From positions 124,001 through 188,000 of the forward strand of contig JAZKAR010000016.1 of assembly GCA_040389065.1 (NCBI GenBank): 64,000 nucleotides of DNA, given 5' to 3'. Numbering within the stretch: the first letter of the stretch is position 1; each line of letters opens with the position of its first letter. A program made the translations under genes and the position numbers. The notes below the pieces were generated by a model. That model did no database searches. It was not told where the DNA came from and saw only the letters and a program-made list of their open reading frames with translations. The DNA is from JAZKAR01 sp040389065. GTDB taxonomy: Bacteria > Pseudomonadota > Gammaproteobacteria > Burkholderiales > Casimicrobiaceae. Shown in pieces: positions 9,658-18,314 of the stretch.

Positions 9658-10175
9658 AATGTTTTTCCTTTTAATTAGCAAAATAGATTTGTGGTATTTA
9701 GCAAATCCTTCTATGAAAAGTGTAACGTATGGAAGACTATATAAAAATCAGAGTAATGATGAGAGTTTGTTAGGTTTTTTAGAAGGATGATGAATAGGTG
9801 CGAGATCAAATTATTAGGCTAAGTTACTAAAATAGGAGAAATATAAAATTTTCTTAGCGGTTATAGTGTGTCTTGACTTATCTGACTGTAAAAAAACTCA
9901 AGAAAGAGTTCTGCGTAAATTTTCATGTTAACGCGTAAATAATAAAGCTTTTGCTCAGATGATGTAGAGCCAGAGAACAATAACTGATTCTTAGCGAAGC
10001 TTCCTATGTACAATGCTATGTTTAGTGTAAGGAACGTTCAAAAAGTAACGTACTGTTTGGTAGCTTGTATTCTTGAGTACTTTGAGTACTAATAGATACT
10101 GTGCTTGACTACTGGATGACAACCTTCTGCACGCCATCAGTAAGTTATTTTTTTCACGTTCCTAAGAGAGATATC
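9658..10175. other. 518-base divergent spacer, no gene seen
   Basis: This is AT-rich DNA between the divergent alx-like and ZIP genes. It should hold both promoters. A TTGACT hexamer occurs near 9873 but no well-placed -10 was found. A short direct repeat GAGTACT occurs twice around 10074-10090. No tRNA, riboswitch or coding frame was recognised. Confidence 0.45.
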
Positions 10176-10961
10176 GTGTCAGTCTTAACTTGGATTTTAT
10201 TAAGTTGCAGTGTTGGCGGGGTGTTAAGCACTCTGATTGCTGCTGTGGGGTTACGCTGGGTAAAGGCATCATGGATTCCTAATGGCGTTAGCTATTCTGT
10301 AGGTGCAATGTTAGCCGCGGTATTTTTAGATCTTATTCCGCATGGGTTAGAGCGTGCCTCTTCGTCTGAACAATTTTTGTTGCAAGTTTTATTAGGTATG
10401 GTGTTTCTATTTATTTTAGAAAAACTGGTTGTATGGCGCCATGATCATCACGTTCATGATCATGCTGAAGAAGCAGCAGGGTGTAAGCATGATAGCCACC
10501 GCCATAGTACGCATAGCACGGCATGGCGTGTATTGGTAGGAGATAGCGTTCATAATTTTATTGATGGTGTTTTAATTGCTGCGTCATTTGTGGCAAGCCC
10601 AGCGTTGGGTTTAAATACGGCATTAGCGATTGTTGCTCATGAAATTCCTCAAGAATTAGGTGATGCAATGATTTTAGTTCATGCAGGTTATGAGCGTAGC
10701 CGTGCTTTATTTTTGAATCTATTATCAGGCCTTGCAATGGTGCTGGGTGGTATTGCGGGATATGTATTTGTAGGGCATTTTGAAATATTGCTATTGCCGA
10801 TGTTAGCCCTGGTTTCTGCCAATATGCTGTATGTAACAATTAGTGATTTGATGCCAGGATTACATCGCGAACGTACACGCCGTGAAGCTCTTATACAAGG
10901 TGCTCTTATGTTACTGGGAATTTGCACAGTTTTATCAACGCATATACTTCATCGGTCATAA
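10176..10961 (+). CDS. ZIP family divalent metal transporter
   Basis: The family imports Zn2+ or other divalent metals across the inner membrane. There are about eight membrane segments. A His-rich loop (HDHHVHDHAEEAAGCKHDSHRHS) sits between segments 3 and 4, as is usual for ZIP metal capture. The key motifs VGDSVHNFIDGVLIAASF and ALAIVAHEIPQELGDAMIL, with their conserved His, Asn, Asp and Glu ligands, are intact. I choose the GTG giving MSVLTWILLSCSVGGVLST. It matches the usual N-terminus and has AAGAGAG upstream; the frame extends 25 codons further but looks non-native. Confidence 0.88.
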   Translation: MSVLTWILLSCSVGGVLSTLIAAVGLRWVKASWIPNGVSYSVGAMLAAVFLDLIPHGLERASSSEQFLLQVLLGMVFLFILEKLVVWRHDHHVHDHAEEAAGCKHDSHRHSTHSTAWRVLVGDSVHNFIDGVLIAASFVASPALGLNTALAIVAHEIPQELGDAMILVHAGYERSRALFLNLLSGLAMVLGGIAGYVFVGHFEILLLPMLALVSANMLYVTISDLMPGLHRERTRREALIQGALMLLGICTVLSTHILHRS

Positions 10962-11020
10962 ACAAGTATGCTAGAAGGTATGTAATAAAATCGTATTATT
11001 GTCTTGATTACGATTACGTA

Positions 11021-11068
11021 AAACTACCCCTAGCCTAGTGAAATAGCATAGATTATGAGGAGTAGTTT
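11021..11068. terminator. Inverted repeat after the ZIP gene
   Basis: AAACTACCCCT at 11021-11031 pairs imperfectly with AGGAGTAGTTT at about 11058-11068. The loop is long (about 26 bases) and no clear U tract follows, so a terminator role is tentative. Confidence 0.3.
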
Positions 11069-11136
11069 AAACGTCTTAGTATGCCTAGTATGCGTAACTC
11101 GAAGTGTTATATTCTTTTTCAACTCCACTCATGCAA

Positions 11137-11146
11137 NNNNNNNNNN
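11137..11146. other. Assembly gap (10 Ns)
   Basis: Ten unknown bases, the usual placeholder for a scaffold join of unknown length. It lies 5 bases beyond the rpoH stop codon, on its 3' side. Adjacency of the ZIP gene and rpoH is therefore not proven by contiguous sequence. Confidence 0.95.
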
Positions 11147-11151
11147 GCAAC

Positions 11152-12039
11152 TTAAGCAAAAATAGCATCTGCTCCCATCCAGGTCCGTAATTTTTTCAAA
11201 GCCTGTTGCTCAAGTTGTCTTATACGCTCTGCTGATACTGCATAGCGAGCAGCCAGCTCTTGTAGCGTAGTGGAGCCTTCATTTAACCAGCGCGCTTGAA
11301 TAATATCGCGGCTACGCTCATCAAGTTGTGCCAGAGCTTCACCTAAATCACGATGTTCATAGGCCGCAGATTGCGCTTCTTCGACTAGGAGTAGCGGGTT
11401 AGCATTAGGAGCTTCTAAATAATCAATCGGTGCGTAGCTCTCTTCATCATTGAAGGGAGAGTCAAACGCAATATCGCCACCTGACAGCCTCAAATCCATT
11501 TCTCTGACTTCTTCAGGCTTTACACCTAAATCATTTGCAATCGCGAGGTATTGTTCTGGCGATAAATGATCAGAAGATTTCATACTTCTTAAATTGAAGA
11601 ATAATTTACGTTGCGCTTTAGTAGTAGCTACTTTAACTAAGCGCCAATTGCGTAAAATATACTCATGCATTTCAGCTTTAATCCAATGCACAGCAAAAGA
11701 AACTAAACGTACACCGCGAGTGGAGTCAAAACGTTTCACAGCTTTCATTAATCCGATATTACCTTCTTGAATTAAATCTGCTTGAGGTAAACCGTATCCT
11801 GAGTATTGGCGGCTAATCGCTATCACCAGTCTTAAATGCGAAAGTACGAGTTGTCGTGCGGCTTCCAGATCTTGGTGAAGTTGCCAGCGTTGGGCAAGAT
11901 TTGTTTCTTCTTCTTGGGTAAGAAGAGGAAATTGGTTAACTGCTTGTATGTAGCGATCTATGCTACCTAAATCGGTAGGAGTAGGAAACGCTAATGCATT
12001 TGATGTAGGCACAATAGTTAGTGCGGTAGAGGTCGTCAT
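11152..12039 (-). CDS. rpoH: Heat-shock sigma factor RpoH (sigma-32)
   Basis: It directs RNA polymerase to heat-shock promoters. The protein is 295 residues from the ATG behind GGAGGAGAAT; an in-frame ATG 18 codons upstream is less likely. Region 1.2 is near residues 30-50. Region 2 carries LVLSHLRLVIAISRQY, GYGLPQADLIQEGNIGLMKA and the RpoH box-like YILRNWRLVKVATTKAQRK. Region 4 ends with TLQELAARYAVSAERIRQLE, the helix-turn-helix that reads the -35 element. The 3' end abuts the assembly gap. A CIRCE-like operator lies upstream at 12101-12127. Confidence 0.95.
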   Translation of the reverse strand: MTTSTALTIVPTSNALAFPTPTDLGSIDRYIQAVNQFPLLTQEEETNLAQRWQLHQDLEAARQLVLSHLRLVIAISRQYSGYGLPQADLIQEGNIGLMKAVKRFDSTRGVRLVSFAVHWIKAEMHEYILRNWRLVKVATTKAQRKLFFNLRSMKSSDHLSPEQYLAIANDLGVKPEEVREMDLRLSGGDIAFDSPFNDEESYAPIDYLEAPNANPLLLVEEAQSAAYEHRDLGEALAQLDERSRDIIQARWLNEGSTTLQELAARYAVSAERIRQLEQQALKKLRTWMGADAIFA

Positions 12040-12100
12040 TATATTCTCCTCCATGTTAGACTCAACAGATATAACAAAACGACGAGGAATCATTATTATT

Positions 12101-12127
12101 CTAGCACTCTAACGGTTAGACTGCTAA
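12101..12127 (-). promoter_or_regulatory. CIRCE-like HrcA operator upstream of rpoH
   Basis: CTAGCACTC, nine bases, then GACTGCTAA. This matches the CIRCE consensus (TTAGCACTC-N9-GAGTGCTAA) at 8 of 9 positions in each arm, with exact spacing. It lies about 61 bases before the rpoH ATG. On the rpoH strand a TAGAAT -10-like hexamer overlaps its downstream edge, so bound HrcA could block initiation. The rest of the 354-base spacer up to 12393 shows no gene. Confidence 0.7.
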
Positions 12128-12393
12128 TTTTGCATACAAATAATCGTTAAGATTACATATGTTCTTTAGTGCTGCAAAAATTATTTTTTAATACTAATCA
12201 TATAGTAGCATAGAAAGTAAGGGAAAGTTTGCCTCAATTTGCCCTGATAACTTGCCCAGTAGCGCTTTGAAACATTTCTTACTCTACAAAGTATTGAAGT
12301 TTGTACTTATGAGAGTATGCACACGTTAAGGTGAATAATAAGAGTTATCAGAGATCAATCGGCGAAAAACTTAAGAAAATAACATTACAATGC

Positions 12394-12909
12394 TTAAGAG
12401 TCGTGGTTTTTTGTATCTGTTAAACGCATTTTTTTAACAATCGATGTTGTTGAGCGTTCAACCTCAAAAGGTATACTGTATACCGCACCACCCCATGTGA
12501 GTACCTCTGTAGCACCTACAATATTGCTAACGGGCCAGTCGCCGCCTTTAATAAGAATATCAGGGCGTAAAGCAAGAATAGGTTTGATCGGAGTAGAGTC
12601 ATTGAATGATATAACGCAGTCGACAGATTCAAGCGCTGCAATGACACATAAGCGGTCTTCTAGACTGTTAATCGGCCGTTGATCATGCAAATCAATACCT
12701 TTATTTAGGCTTTTTACGGAAGCATCGCTATTGAGGGCTACAATTAAAGTGGATCCATACGTTTTTGCCTGGGCTAAATATGTAATATGTCCACGATGCA
12801 AAATATCAAAACATCCATTCGTGAACACCCAAGGGCGCGGAAGTTGCGCCCAAGGGTGATCTAATCCTAGCGGATTCCAGTGTGCTAATTTTTTTTGAAA
12901 AGATAACAT
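12394..12909 (-). CDS. hldC: D-glycero-beta-D-manno-heptose 1-phosphate adenylyltransferase
   Basis: It makes ADP-D-glycero-D-manno-heptose for the lipopolysaccharide inner core. The 171-residue protein is the stand-alone second domain of HldE (also called RfaE2). The nucleotidyltransferase HIGH-type motif VFTNGCFDILHRGHITYLAQ is at residues 28-47. LNSDASVKSLNKG and DILIKGGDW complete the fold. The kinase domain (HldA) is not fused and not in this window. It follows the pgi, gmhA and BON genes on the same strand with short spacing. Confidence 0.93.
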   Translation of the reverse strand: MLSFQKKLAHWNPLGLDHPWAQLPRPWVFTNGCFDILHRGHITYLAQAKTYGSTLIVALNSDASVKSLNKGIDLHDQRPINSLEDRLCVIAALESVDCVISFNDSTPIKPILALRPDILIKGGDWPVSNIVGATEVLTWGGAVYSIPFEVERSTTSIVKKMRLTDTKNHDS

Positions 12910-12939
12910 ACTAGAATTTAATAAAATTTAATGAATATA

Positions 12940-13566
12940 TTAGCGCTGGCGGTCATAGTCATTCGAGTTTCGATTACCTATATTTTCGCGAACTCCATAC
13001 TCAAATAAACGTACAACTTTTTTTACGCCATTTGTTGTACGGGCTATATCAGTAGCCGCATCAGCTTCTTCTCGTGTAACAATACCCATTAAGAAAACCG
13101 TGCCATCTTCAGTATAAACTTTCACATGGTTAACACTGAATTTTTGTGCATCAAGAAAACGAGCTTTAATTTTGGAAGTAATGTAAGAATCAGACGTGCG
13201 TGAAGAAAGCGCCATAATTGGCCCAATTTCAGTTTCATTATACACGCGCTGAACATGGGGTACTTCAGACGCTAGGGCAGTAACATCGCGCTTAACGTCT
13301 TCATTAGGCACTTGCCCTGCTAGTAAAACATTGTAATTAAAGCTTACGGCATTAACGCGAACACTATAGCCATAACGCTGATTAATTTTATGTTGAACTT
13401 TATTTTCAATGACTTCATCTTCAATAAATGCCCCGCTGGTTCTTCGATCTTCAGCAATTGCTGCGCCTGTTCCTACACCTGCTAATAAAATAGGAGCACA
13501 GCCAGTGGTCACTAGGCTTGAAGAAATCGCGAGCATTAAAATGTAAATGCTTAAGCGTGATCGCAT
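12940..13566 (-). CDS. dolP: Outer-membrane BON-domain lipoprotein (DolP/YraP-like)
   Basis: DolP-type proteins support outer-membrane integrity. The 208-residue protein has a lipoprotein signal with lipobox TTGC (Cys23). Two BON domains follow, at about residues 50-120 and 130-197; the second contains HVKVYTEDGTVFLMGIVTR. The start codon overlaps the stop of the preceding gmhA gene (TAATG), so they are translationally coupled. The same gmhA/diaA-dolP order occurs in many proteobacteria. The C-terminus is charged and disordered-looking. Confidence 0.85.
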   Translation of the reverse strand: MRSRLSIYILMLAISSSLVTTGCAPILLAGVGTGAAIAEDRRTSGAFIEDEVIENKVQHKINQRYGYSVRVNAVSFNYNVLLAGQVPNEDVKRDVTALASEVPHVQRVYNETEIGPIMALSSRTSDSYITSKIKARFLDAQKFSVNHVKVYTEDGTVFLMGIVTREEADAATDIARTTNGVKKVVRLFEYGVRENIGNRNSNDYDRQR

Positions 13567-14156
13567 TAATCTTCTCCTAATAAAGTACAGTCAATAGCAT
13601 CACATAACGTATGCAGTATCAGCATATGTGTTTCTTGTATGCGTGCCGTTACTTGGTGTGGAACGCATAAATGAAAATCATCAGGTTTTAAATGCTCAGG
13701 AACAAAACCTCCTCCTTTGCCTGTTAATGCTACCACGCGTAAATCGCGTTCGTGTGCGGCTTCTATCGCATGTAGAATGCTGCGAGATTGCCCACTGGTT
13801 GTCATCACTACCAAGACATCTCCAGCGTGCCCTAATGCTTGAATTTGCCGCGCAAATACATGGGCATAATCATAATCATTCGCTACCGCGGTTAAAAGTG
13901 CAGTATCAGCTGTTAAGGCTAGGCCTGCTAAACCTGGGCGCTCTCGATCAAAGCGCCCTGAAAGTTCAGCTGCAAAATGCTGTGCGTCAGCAGCTGAACC
14001 GCCATTCCCACAGGTCAGAATTTTTCGTTCGTTAAGCAATGATTCGATCAAAAACTGGCTAATAGCTTCAATTTGGGGGCCAAGAGCTGCAAAGGTATCC
14101 AGATGCAACTGAGCACTGGCTTGAAACTGCTTTTCAATGCGAGATAAAAGGTTCAT
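13566..14156 (-). CDS. gmhA: SIS-domain phosphoheptose isomerase (GmhA/DiaA family)
   Basis: GmhA converts sedoheptulose 7-phosphate to D-glycero-D-manno-heptose 7-phosphate; the paralogue DiaA binds DnaA. The 196-residue SIS domain holds CGNGGSAADAQHFAAELSGR, with the catalytic-type Glu. VVMTTSGQSRSILHAIEAA forms the sugar-phosphate loop. The C-terminal RIQETHMLILHTLCDAID supplies the usual His. The neighbour dolP is the partner of diaA in E. coli, while the nearby hldC argues for the heptose role; the sequence alone cannot decide. It overlaps pgi by four bases (ATGA). Confidence 0.85.
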   Translation of the reverse strand: MNLLSRIEKQFQASAQLHLDTFAALGPQIEAISQFLIESLLNERKILTCGNGGSAADAQHFAAELSGRFDRERPGLAGLALTADTALLTAVANDYDYAHVFARQIQALGHAGDVLVVMTTSGQSRSILHAIEAAHERDLRVVALTGKGGGFVPEHLKPDDFHLCVPHQVTARIQETHMLILHTLCDAIDCTLLGED

Positions 14157-15769
14157 GAGCGCGGCTGAAATTTCAAAAAAAATCTAAGAAGCCCTTGGGT
14201 AGATGCATCTTCAGAAGATATATCTTGCCCGGGAAGCATTAATGGGGTGAGACGGTTAGCAAGCTTCTTTCCAAGCGCTACCCCCCATTGATCAAAACTA
14301 TCGACATTCCAAATTATGCCTTGTATTGCAACTTTATGTTCATAAAGCGCAAGTAATCGCCCCATATTGAATGGAGTTAAGTGCTCGAAAAACACAACTG
14401 TTGATGGCTGACCGCCAGGGCATCGTTTGTATTCAGGTAAATCATCTTCAGGAGCGGTACCCGCCATGAGTGCTTGGCTTTGCGCCAGTGCATTGGCAAG
14501 AAATCGTCGATGTAAATCTTGATCTGTGTGATGCGGAGTGGCTTCTAAAATAAAATCTATCGAAGTAGGTTGAGTGCCCTGATGAAGTAACTGAAAATAG
14601 GCATGTTGCCCTTGATTGCCTGGGCTGCCCCAAATAATAGGTGTTGTTAAGAGGTCAAGAGGATTGCCATTTAGGTCAACACGTTTCCCGTTGCTTTCCA
14701 TATCCACTTGTTGAAGATGAGATACAAACGTATTTAATCGCTCGGGGTAGGGAATAACGGCGTGTGTGCTAAACCCTAGAAAGTTACGATACCAAACGCC
14801 AAGTAATGCCAAAATTGCTGGCATATTACGTTCTAAAGGCGCCGTTCGTGCATGCATATCCATGCTATGAGCACCACGCAATAGCTCTAGAAATGCTGAT
14901 GAACCTAGGCGAATGGCAATACATAACCCTACTGATGACCATAGTGAATAACGGCCTCCAACCCATGGCCATAACTTAAGGCATCGCTCTGGGGGAATAT
15001 TAAAATTCATAGCGCCATCAGGGTTTGCTGTAATCGCAAAAAAATGTTGTGCGGCTTTTTCTTCTCCTAATGATAGAGAAGCCCAGCGGCGAGCGCGTTC
15101 GCTATTTAAGCGAGTTTCTTCAGTACCTAAACTTTTTGATACAAATAAAAATAAGGTGCGCTCAGGGTCAAGTGAAGCTAAAACAGCTGACAAGCGATCG
15201 CCATCGATACTGGAAAGTGTTAAGATTTCTGGTGCTAGCGGATTTTGATAAGAAGGTAGTGCATCAAGAACAGCGCGCGGCCCTAGATCAGAACCTCCTA
15301 TACCGATATTAACGACGTGGGTAATAGATTTTCCGGTGGAACCTAAATATTGGCTTGTATGCAGTTGATCTGCGAGTGTTAGCATACGCTGACGTTCAGT
15401 CTCAATCTCTGGACGAAAATCATAGCCCTTTACGTGTAAGGGTTCTTGTGTAAAATTGCGTAAAGCTGTATGAAATGCTGCATTACCTTCGGTGGTATTT
15501 ACAATAGCGCCTGTACATAATTCCTCTAGGCGTGAGGGAACATTACATTCATGTGCTAGCGCAAGAAGCGCTTCCCATATAGGTGCATTAATCCAGTGCT
15601 TAGAGTAATCTAGCAGACAACCTTCATCCTCAACACTGAATTTAGTAAAGCGCTCAGGATCATTATCAAACCAATCATGAAGATGTGTTTGACGGAGTGT
15701 AGGAACAAAGCTTTCAAGCTTTTTCCACGAGCTTAAAACACGACGAGATGAAGACATAGATGAGGGCAT
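14153..15769 (-). CDS. pgi: Glucose-6-phosphate isomerase
   Basis: It interconverts glucose 6-phosphate and fructose 6-phosphate in glycolysis and gluconeogenesis. The 538-residue length is typical. The sugar isomerase blocks are present: VVNIGIGGSDLGPRAVLDAL (about residues 150-169), LFLFVSKSLGTEETRLNSER with the catalytic-region Thr and Glu, VGGRYSLWSSVGL, and the C-terminal FDQWGVALGKKLANRL with the catalytic Lys. It is the first gene of pgi-gmhA-dolP-hldC and is divergent from dksA. Confidence 0.96.
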   Translation of the reverse strand: MPSSMSSSRRVLSSWKKLESFVPTLRQTHLHDWFDNDPERFTKFSVEDEGCLLDYSKHWINAPIWEALLALAHECNVPSRLEELCTGAIVNTTEGNAAFHTALRNFTQEPLHVKGYDFRPEIETERQRMLTLADQLHTSQYLGSTGKSITHVVNIGIGGSDLGPRAVLDALPSYQNPLAPEILTLSSIDGDRLSAVLASLDPERTLFLFVSKSLGTEETRLNSERARRWASLSLGEEKAAQHFFAITANPDGAMNFNIPPERCLKLWPWVGGRYSLWSSVGLCIAIRLGSSAFLELLRGAHSMDMHARTAPLERNMPAILALLGVWYRNFLGFSTHAVIPYPERLNTFVSHLQQVDMESNGKRVDLNGNPLDLLTTPIIWGSPGNQGQHAYFQLLHQGTQPTSIDFILEATPHHTDQDLHRRFLANALAQSQALMAGTAPEDDLPEYKRCPGGQPSTVVFFEHLTPFNMGRLLALYEHKVAIQGIIWNVDSFDQWGVALGKKLANRLTPLMLPGQDISSEDASTQGLLRFFLKFQPRS

Positions 15770-15905
15770 ATATGCTTAAAAAATTAAAGTGCTGCCTATT
15801 GTAGCCGAAGTAGGCGAAGCAGATATAGAGTATAACCATGACAAACATGTTGTAAGCTTCTATAATCCGCACGTCCTGAATGACTCGATGAAAGCGAGAA
15901 TCGCC

Positions 15906-16334
15906 ATGTCTGAAATTCAGCGTCTCCCATTCCTTACCGAAGAGGAGCTCCTTAAAGCACCTGAGACAGATTATATGAATGCCGCTCAGTTAGCCTACTT
16001 TAAGCATATGCTTGAAGATTTGCAGCGTCAGTTGTTAGCCAATGCAGATGATACCGGCCAACACTTGCGTGAAAATGAAGTCATGACTGATATGGCTGAT
16101 CGGGCTACGCAAGAGGAAGAGTATGCGTTGGAATTGCGCACACGTGATCGTGAGCGTAAGTTGCTTAAGAAAATTGAAAAATCACTTCGACTGATTGAAG
16201 ATGGTAGTTACGGGTATTGTGAAGAAACAGGAGAACCAATTGGTATTCCGCGTTTATTAGCAAGGCCTACAGCTTCTTTGTGTATTGAGGCGCAAGAGCG
16301 GCGTGAACGTCTTCAAAAACTTTACGGAGAGTGA
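15906..16334 (+). CDS. dksA: RNA polymerase-binding transcription factor DksA
   Basis: With ppGpp, DksA retunes promoters during the stringent response. The coiled-coil tip motif DMADRA is intact, as is the typical ETDYMNAAQLAYFKHML start. The zinc-finger region keeps only two of the four classical cysteines (YCEETGEPIG and LCIEAQE, that is CxxT...CxxA), as in zinc-independent DksA forms. I place the start at ATG 15906 (142 residues), the usual length. The frame also has ATG 15885 and a far GTG at 15789, all with weak ribosome sites. Confidence 0.9.
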   Translation: MSEIQRLPFLTEEELLKAPETDYMNAAQLAYFKHMLEDLQRQLLANADDTGQHLRENEVMTDMADRATQEEEYALELRTRDRERKLLKKIEKSLRLIEDGSYGYCEETGEPIGIPRLLARPTASLCIEAQERRERLQKLYGE

Positions 16335-16449
16335 TGCCGTCTTACCTTACAGTTGTTATTTTTTTACCAAAGAATTACATATATGGTTAAGAGTAAGGTA
16401 TTTACAGATTTTTTATTTTAAAGTTATTGAAGAGTGATTGGAGCCTTAC

Positions 16450-17067
16450 ATGTTAATTAATCAGACTGTTTTTCCTTTTGTATTACCTGATTTACCGTAT
16501 GAACCTAATGCTTTAGAGCCTGTTATTAGTGCAAATACACTTTCTTTTCATCATGGTAAGCATCATAAAGCTTATGTTGATAATTTGAATAAACTTATTT
16601 CAGGCACTGAGTTAGAAAATAAATCGCTTGAAGACATTATTAATTTTACTGCTGGCAAACCTGATTATGCAGGACATTTTAATAATGCTGCGCAAATTTG
16701 GAATCACAGTTTTTACTGGGCAGGATTAACAGCAAATGGTGGTGGGGTACCTCAAGGTATCGTAGCTGATGCAATTAATCAGGCTTTTGGCAGTTTTGAT
16801 GCATTTAAAACAGCATTTGCTCAAGCAGCAACTACTCAATTTGGTAGCGGTTGGGCATGGTTAGTAAAAGATGGCAGCACCGTTAAAATTGTTAAGACAA
16901 GTAATGCAGAAGTTCCTTTAACTAAAGGTCAAAAACCTTTGTTAACAATTGATGTGTGGGAACATGCGTATTATCTTGATTTTCAAAATCGACGTGCAGA
17001 TTATGTGCAAGGCGTTATTGAAAAGCTTTTAAACTGGAAGTTTGCAGAAGAGCAATTTAATTCTTAA
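16450..17067 (+). CDS. sodB: Superoxide dismutase (Fe type)
   Basis: It disproportionates superoxide in the cytoplasm. The protein is 205 residues from the ATG preceded by TTGGAG. The metal ligands are visible: His in LSFHHGKHHKAYVDNL, His in IWNHSFYW, and Asp and His in DVWEHAYYLDF. A Gln in NNAAQIWNH favours the iron form. Its codons are AT-rich, as expected for a highly expressed gene here. A bidirectional terminator separates it from yceI. Confidence 0.95.
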   Translation: MLINQTVFPFVLPDLPYEPNALEPVISANTLSFHHGKHHKAYVDNLNKLISGTELENKSLEDIINFTAGKPDYAGHFNNAAQIWNHSFYWAGLTANGGGVPQGIVADAINQAFGSFDAFKTAFAQAATTQFGSGWAWLVKDGSTVKIVKTSNAEVPLTKGQKPLLTIDVWEHAYYLDFQNRRADYVQGVIEKLLNWKFAEEQFNS

Positions 17068-17116
17068 ATTTTAATTAGTCTTGTAATTAAAATTAAGTCA
17101 TTGCTGATAAAATAAA

Positions 17117-17145
17117 AAACCGGGATAAAACCCGGTCTTTTATTT
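17117..17145. terminator. Bidirectional terminator between sodB and yceI
   Basis: The stem ACCGGG / CCCGGT (17119-17124 and 17131-17136) has a six-base loop. A run of A precedes it and TCTTTTATTTT follows, so it can serve both convergent genes. Confidence 0.85.
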
Positions 17146-17178
17146 TGATACTACTGAAAATAGAGTTTGTTTTTTGAA

Positions 17179-17751
17179 TTACTCTTTAACTGCTTCTACA
17201 GCAATATTTAAATCTACGTCATCGCTTACAAACGGAACAGCATCTGCCATATTGAAGTCTGAGCGTTTAATAACGGCTGTTGCATTTGCTCCACAGGCTT
17301 TTTTCTTTGCCATAGGATGAACGCCGCAATGGAAATGCGTCAAGGTTAGTGTAGTGGGTTTTGTAATACCTTTAATTGTTAAATCTCCATCAATAGACTT
17401 AACTGCTTCACCATTAAACTTAAAGTTTTTGGATTTAAAGGTAATGGTAGGATACTTTTCAATATTAAAGAATTTTTCTTTTGCAAGATGGTCATTAAAA
17501 ATAGGATTGCCAGTATTAAGTGATTTTGTTTCAATAGTAATATCAGCTGAACCTGTACTAGCTGCGCTATCGATAGTAATTTTTCCAGAAGTTTTATCAA
17601 AACGTGCGCTTTGTCTTGAGAATCCTAAATGGCTGTATCCAAATGTGGGATTAGTATGAGCATTATCAATAATATATGTTTCTGGGGCAGCCATAGCGCT
17701 TGTAGAAAATAAGATACCTGCGAGTAAAGATAAAGTAATGTGATTCTTCAT
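17179..17751 (-). CDS. yceI: Periplasmic YceI family protein
   Basis: YceI proteins are lipocalin-like beta barrels that bind isoprenoid or other lipids. The 190-residue precursor has a signal peptide (cleavage after AMA, residue 21). The mature chain begins APETYIIDNAHTNPTFGYSHLG, the usual first strand. SGKITID, LAKEKFFNIEKYPTITFKSK and GDLTIKGITKPTTLTL follow. A two-cysteine insertion (CGVHPMAKKKACG) is present. The role in this organism is not known. Confidence 0.9.
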   Translation of the reverse strand: MKNHITLSLLAGILFSTSAMAAPETYIIDNAHTNPTFGYSHLGFSRQSARFDKTSGKITIDSAASTGSADITIETKSLNTGNPIFNDHLAKEKFFNIEKYPTITFKSKNFKFNGEAVKSIDGDLTIKGITKPTTLTLTHFHCGVHPMAKKKACGANATAVIKRSDFNMADAVPFVSDDVDLNIAVEAVKE

Positions 17752-17807
17752 ATTAATAATCTCCTGGTTATTTAAAATTTTTAAGGGAAATATTTTATTG
17801 GCTAAAT

Positions 17808-18314
17808 TTAAACAGAACCAATAAAGTCCCGCTTTCCTAACTCTACACCATTATGTCTTAAAATAGCATACGCAGTGGTAAGATGAAAATAGAAGTTAGG
17901 TAAAACAAAACTAATAAGATAATCACTGCCTTTGAATTCTAAATTATTTCCCGCAATGCTTAGTTGAATATCACGTTCTGCACTACTTTCAATTTGAGCG
18001 GGGGTTAACGTTTCAATAAATTTTTGAGTAGCATGAATGCGCTGATAAATATCATTAAAGCTACCTTCATTATCCTCAAATTTAGGAACCTCTACACCCG
18101 CTAAACGGGCTGCGGCACCTTTAGCAAAATCGCACCCGATTTGTATTTGGCGAATAAGCGGAAACATATCAGGAAAAAGTCGGGATTGTAATAGCACAGC
18201 GGGATCAATTTTCCGGTTTTCTGCATGGCTTTCTGCTTTTTGTAAAAGCACTAACAATTGATTAAGCATGCGTTGAAATTGCGGAACAGAAGCTTTATAC
18301 ATTGAAAAGCTCAT
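17808..18314 (-). CDS. DUF1993 family protein
   Basis: The 168-residue soluble helical protein resembles DUF1993, a DinB-like four-helix family. Typical blocks are the N-terminal SMYKASVPQFQRMLNQL, LFPDMFPLIRQIQIGCDFAKGAAARLAG in the middle, and LPNFYFHLTTAYAILRHNGVELGKRDFIG at the end. The biochemical activity is unknown. It is separated from yceI by about 56 bases and could be co-transcribed with it. Confidence 0.85.
   Translation of the reverse strand: MSFSMYKASVPQFQRMLNQLLVLLQKAESHAENRKIDPAVLLQSRLFPDMFPLIRQIQIGCDFAKGAAARLAGVEVPKFEDNEGSFNDIYQRIHATQKFIETLTPAQIESSAERDIQLSIAGNNLEFKGSDYLISFVLPNFYFHLTTAYAILRHNGVELGKRDFIGSV

Noticed and set aside
9658..9780. Manganese (yybP-ykoY) riboswitch before the TerC/Alx gene
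   Set aside because: The expected conserved loops were not found in the leader.
13628..14035. Plus-strand frame of 135 codons opposite gmhA
   Set aside because: Antisense shadow of a conserved SIS-domain gene; composition (many Leu, His and Arg) is typical of a non-coding frame.
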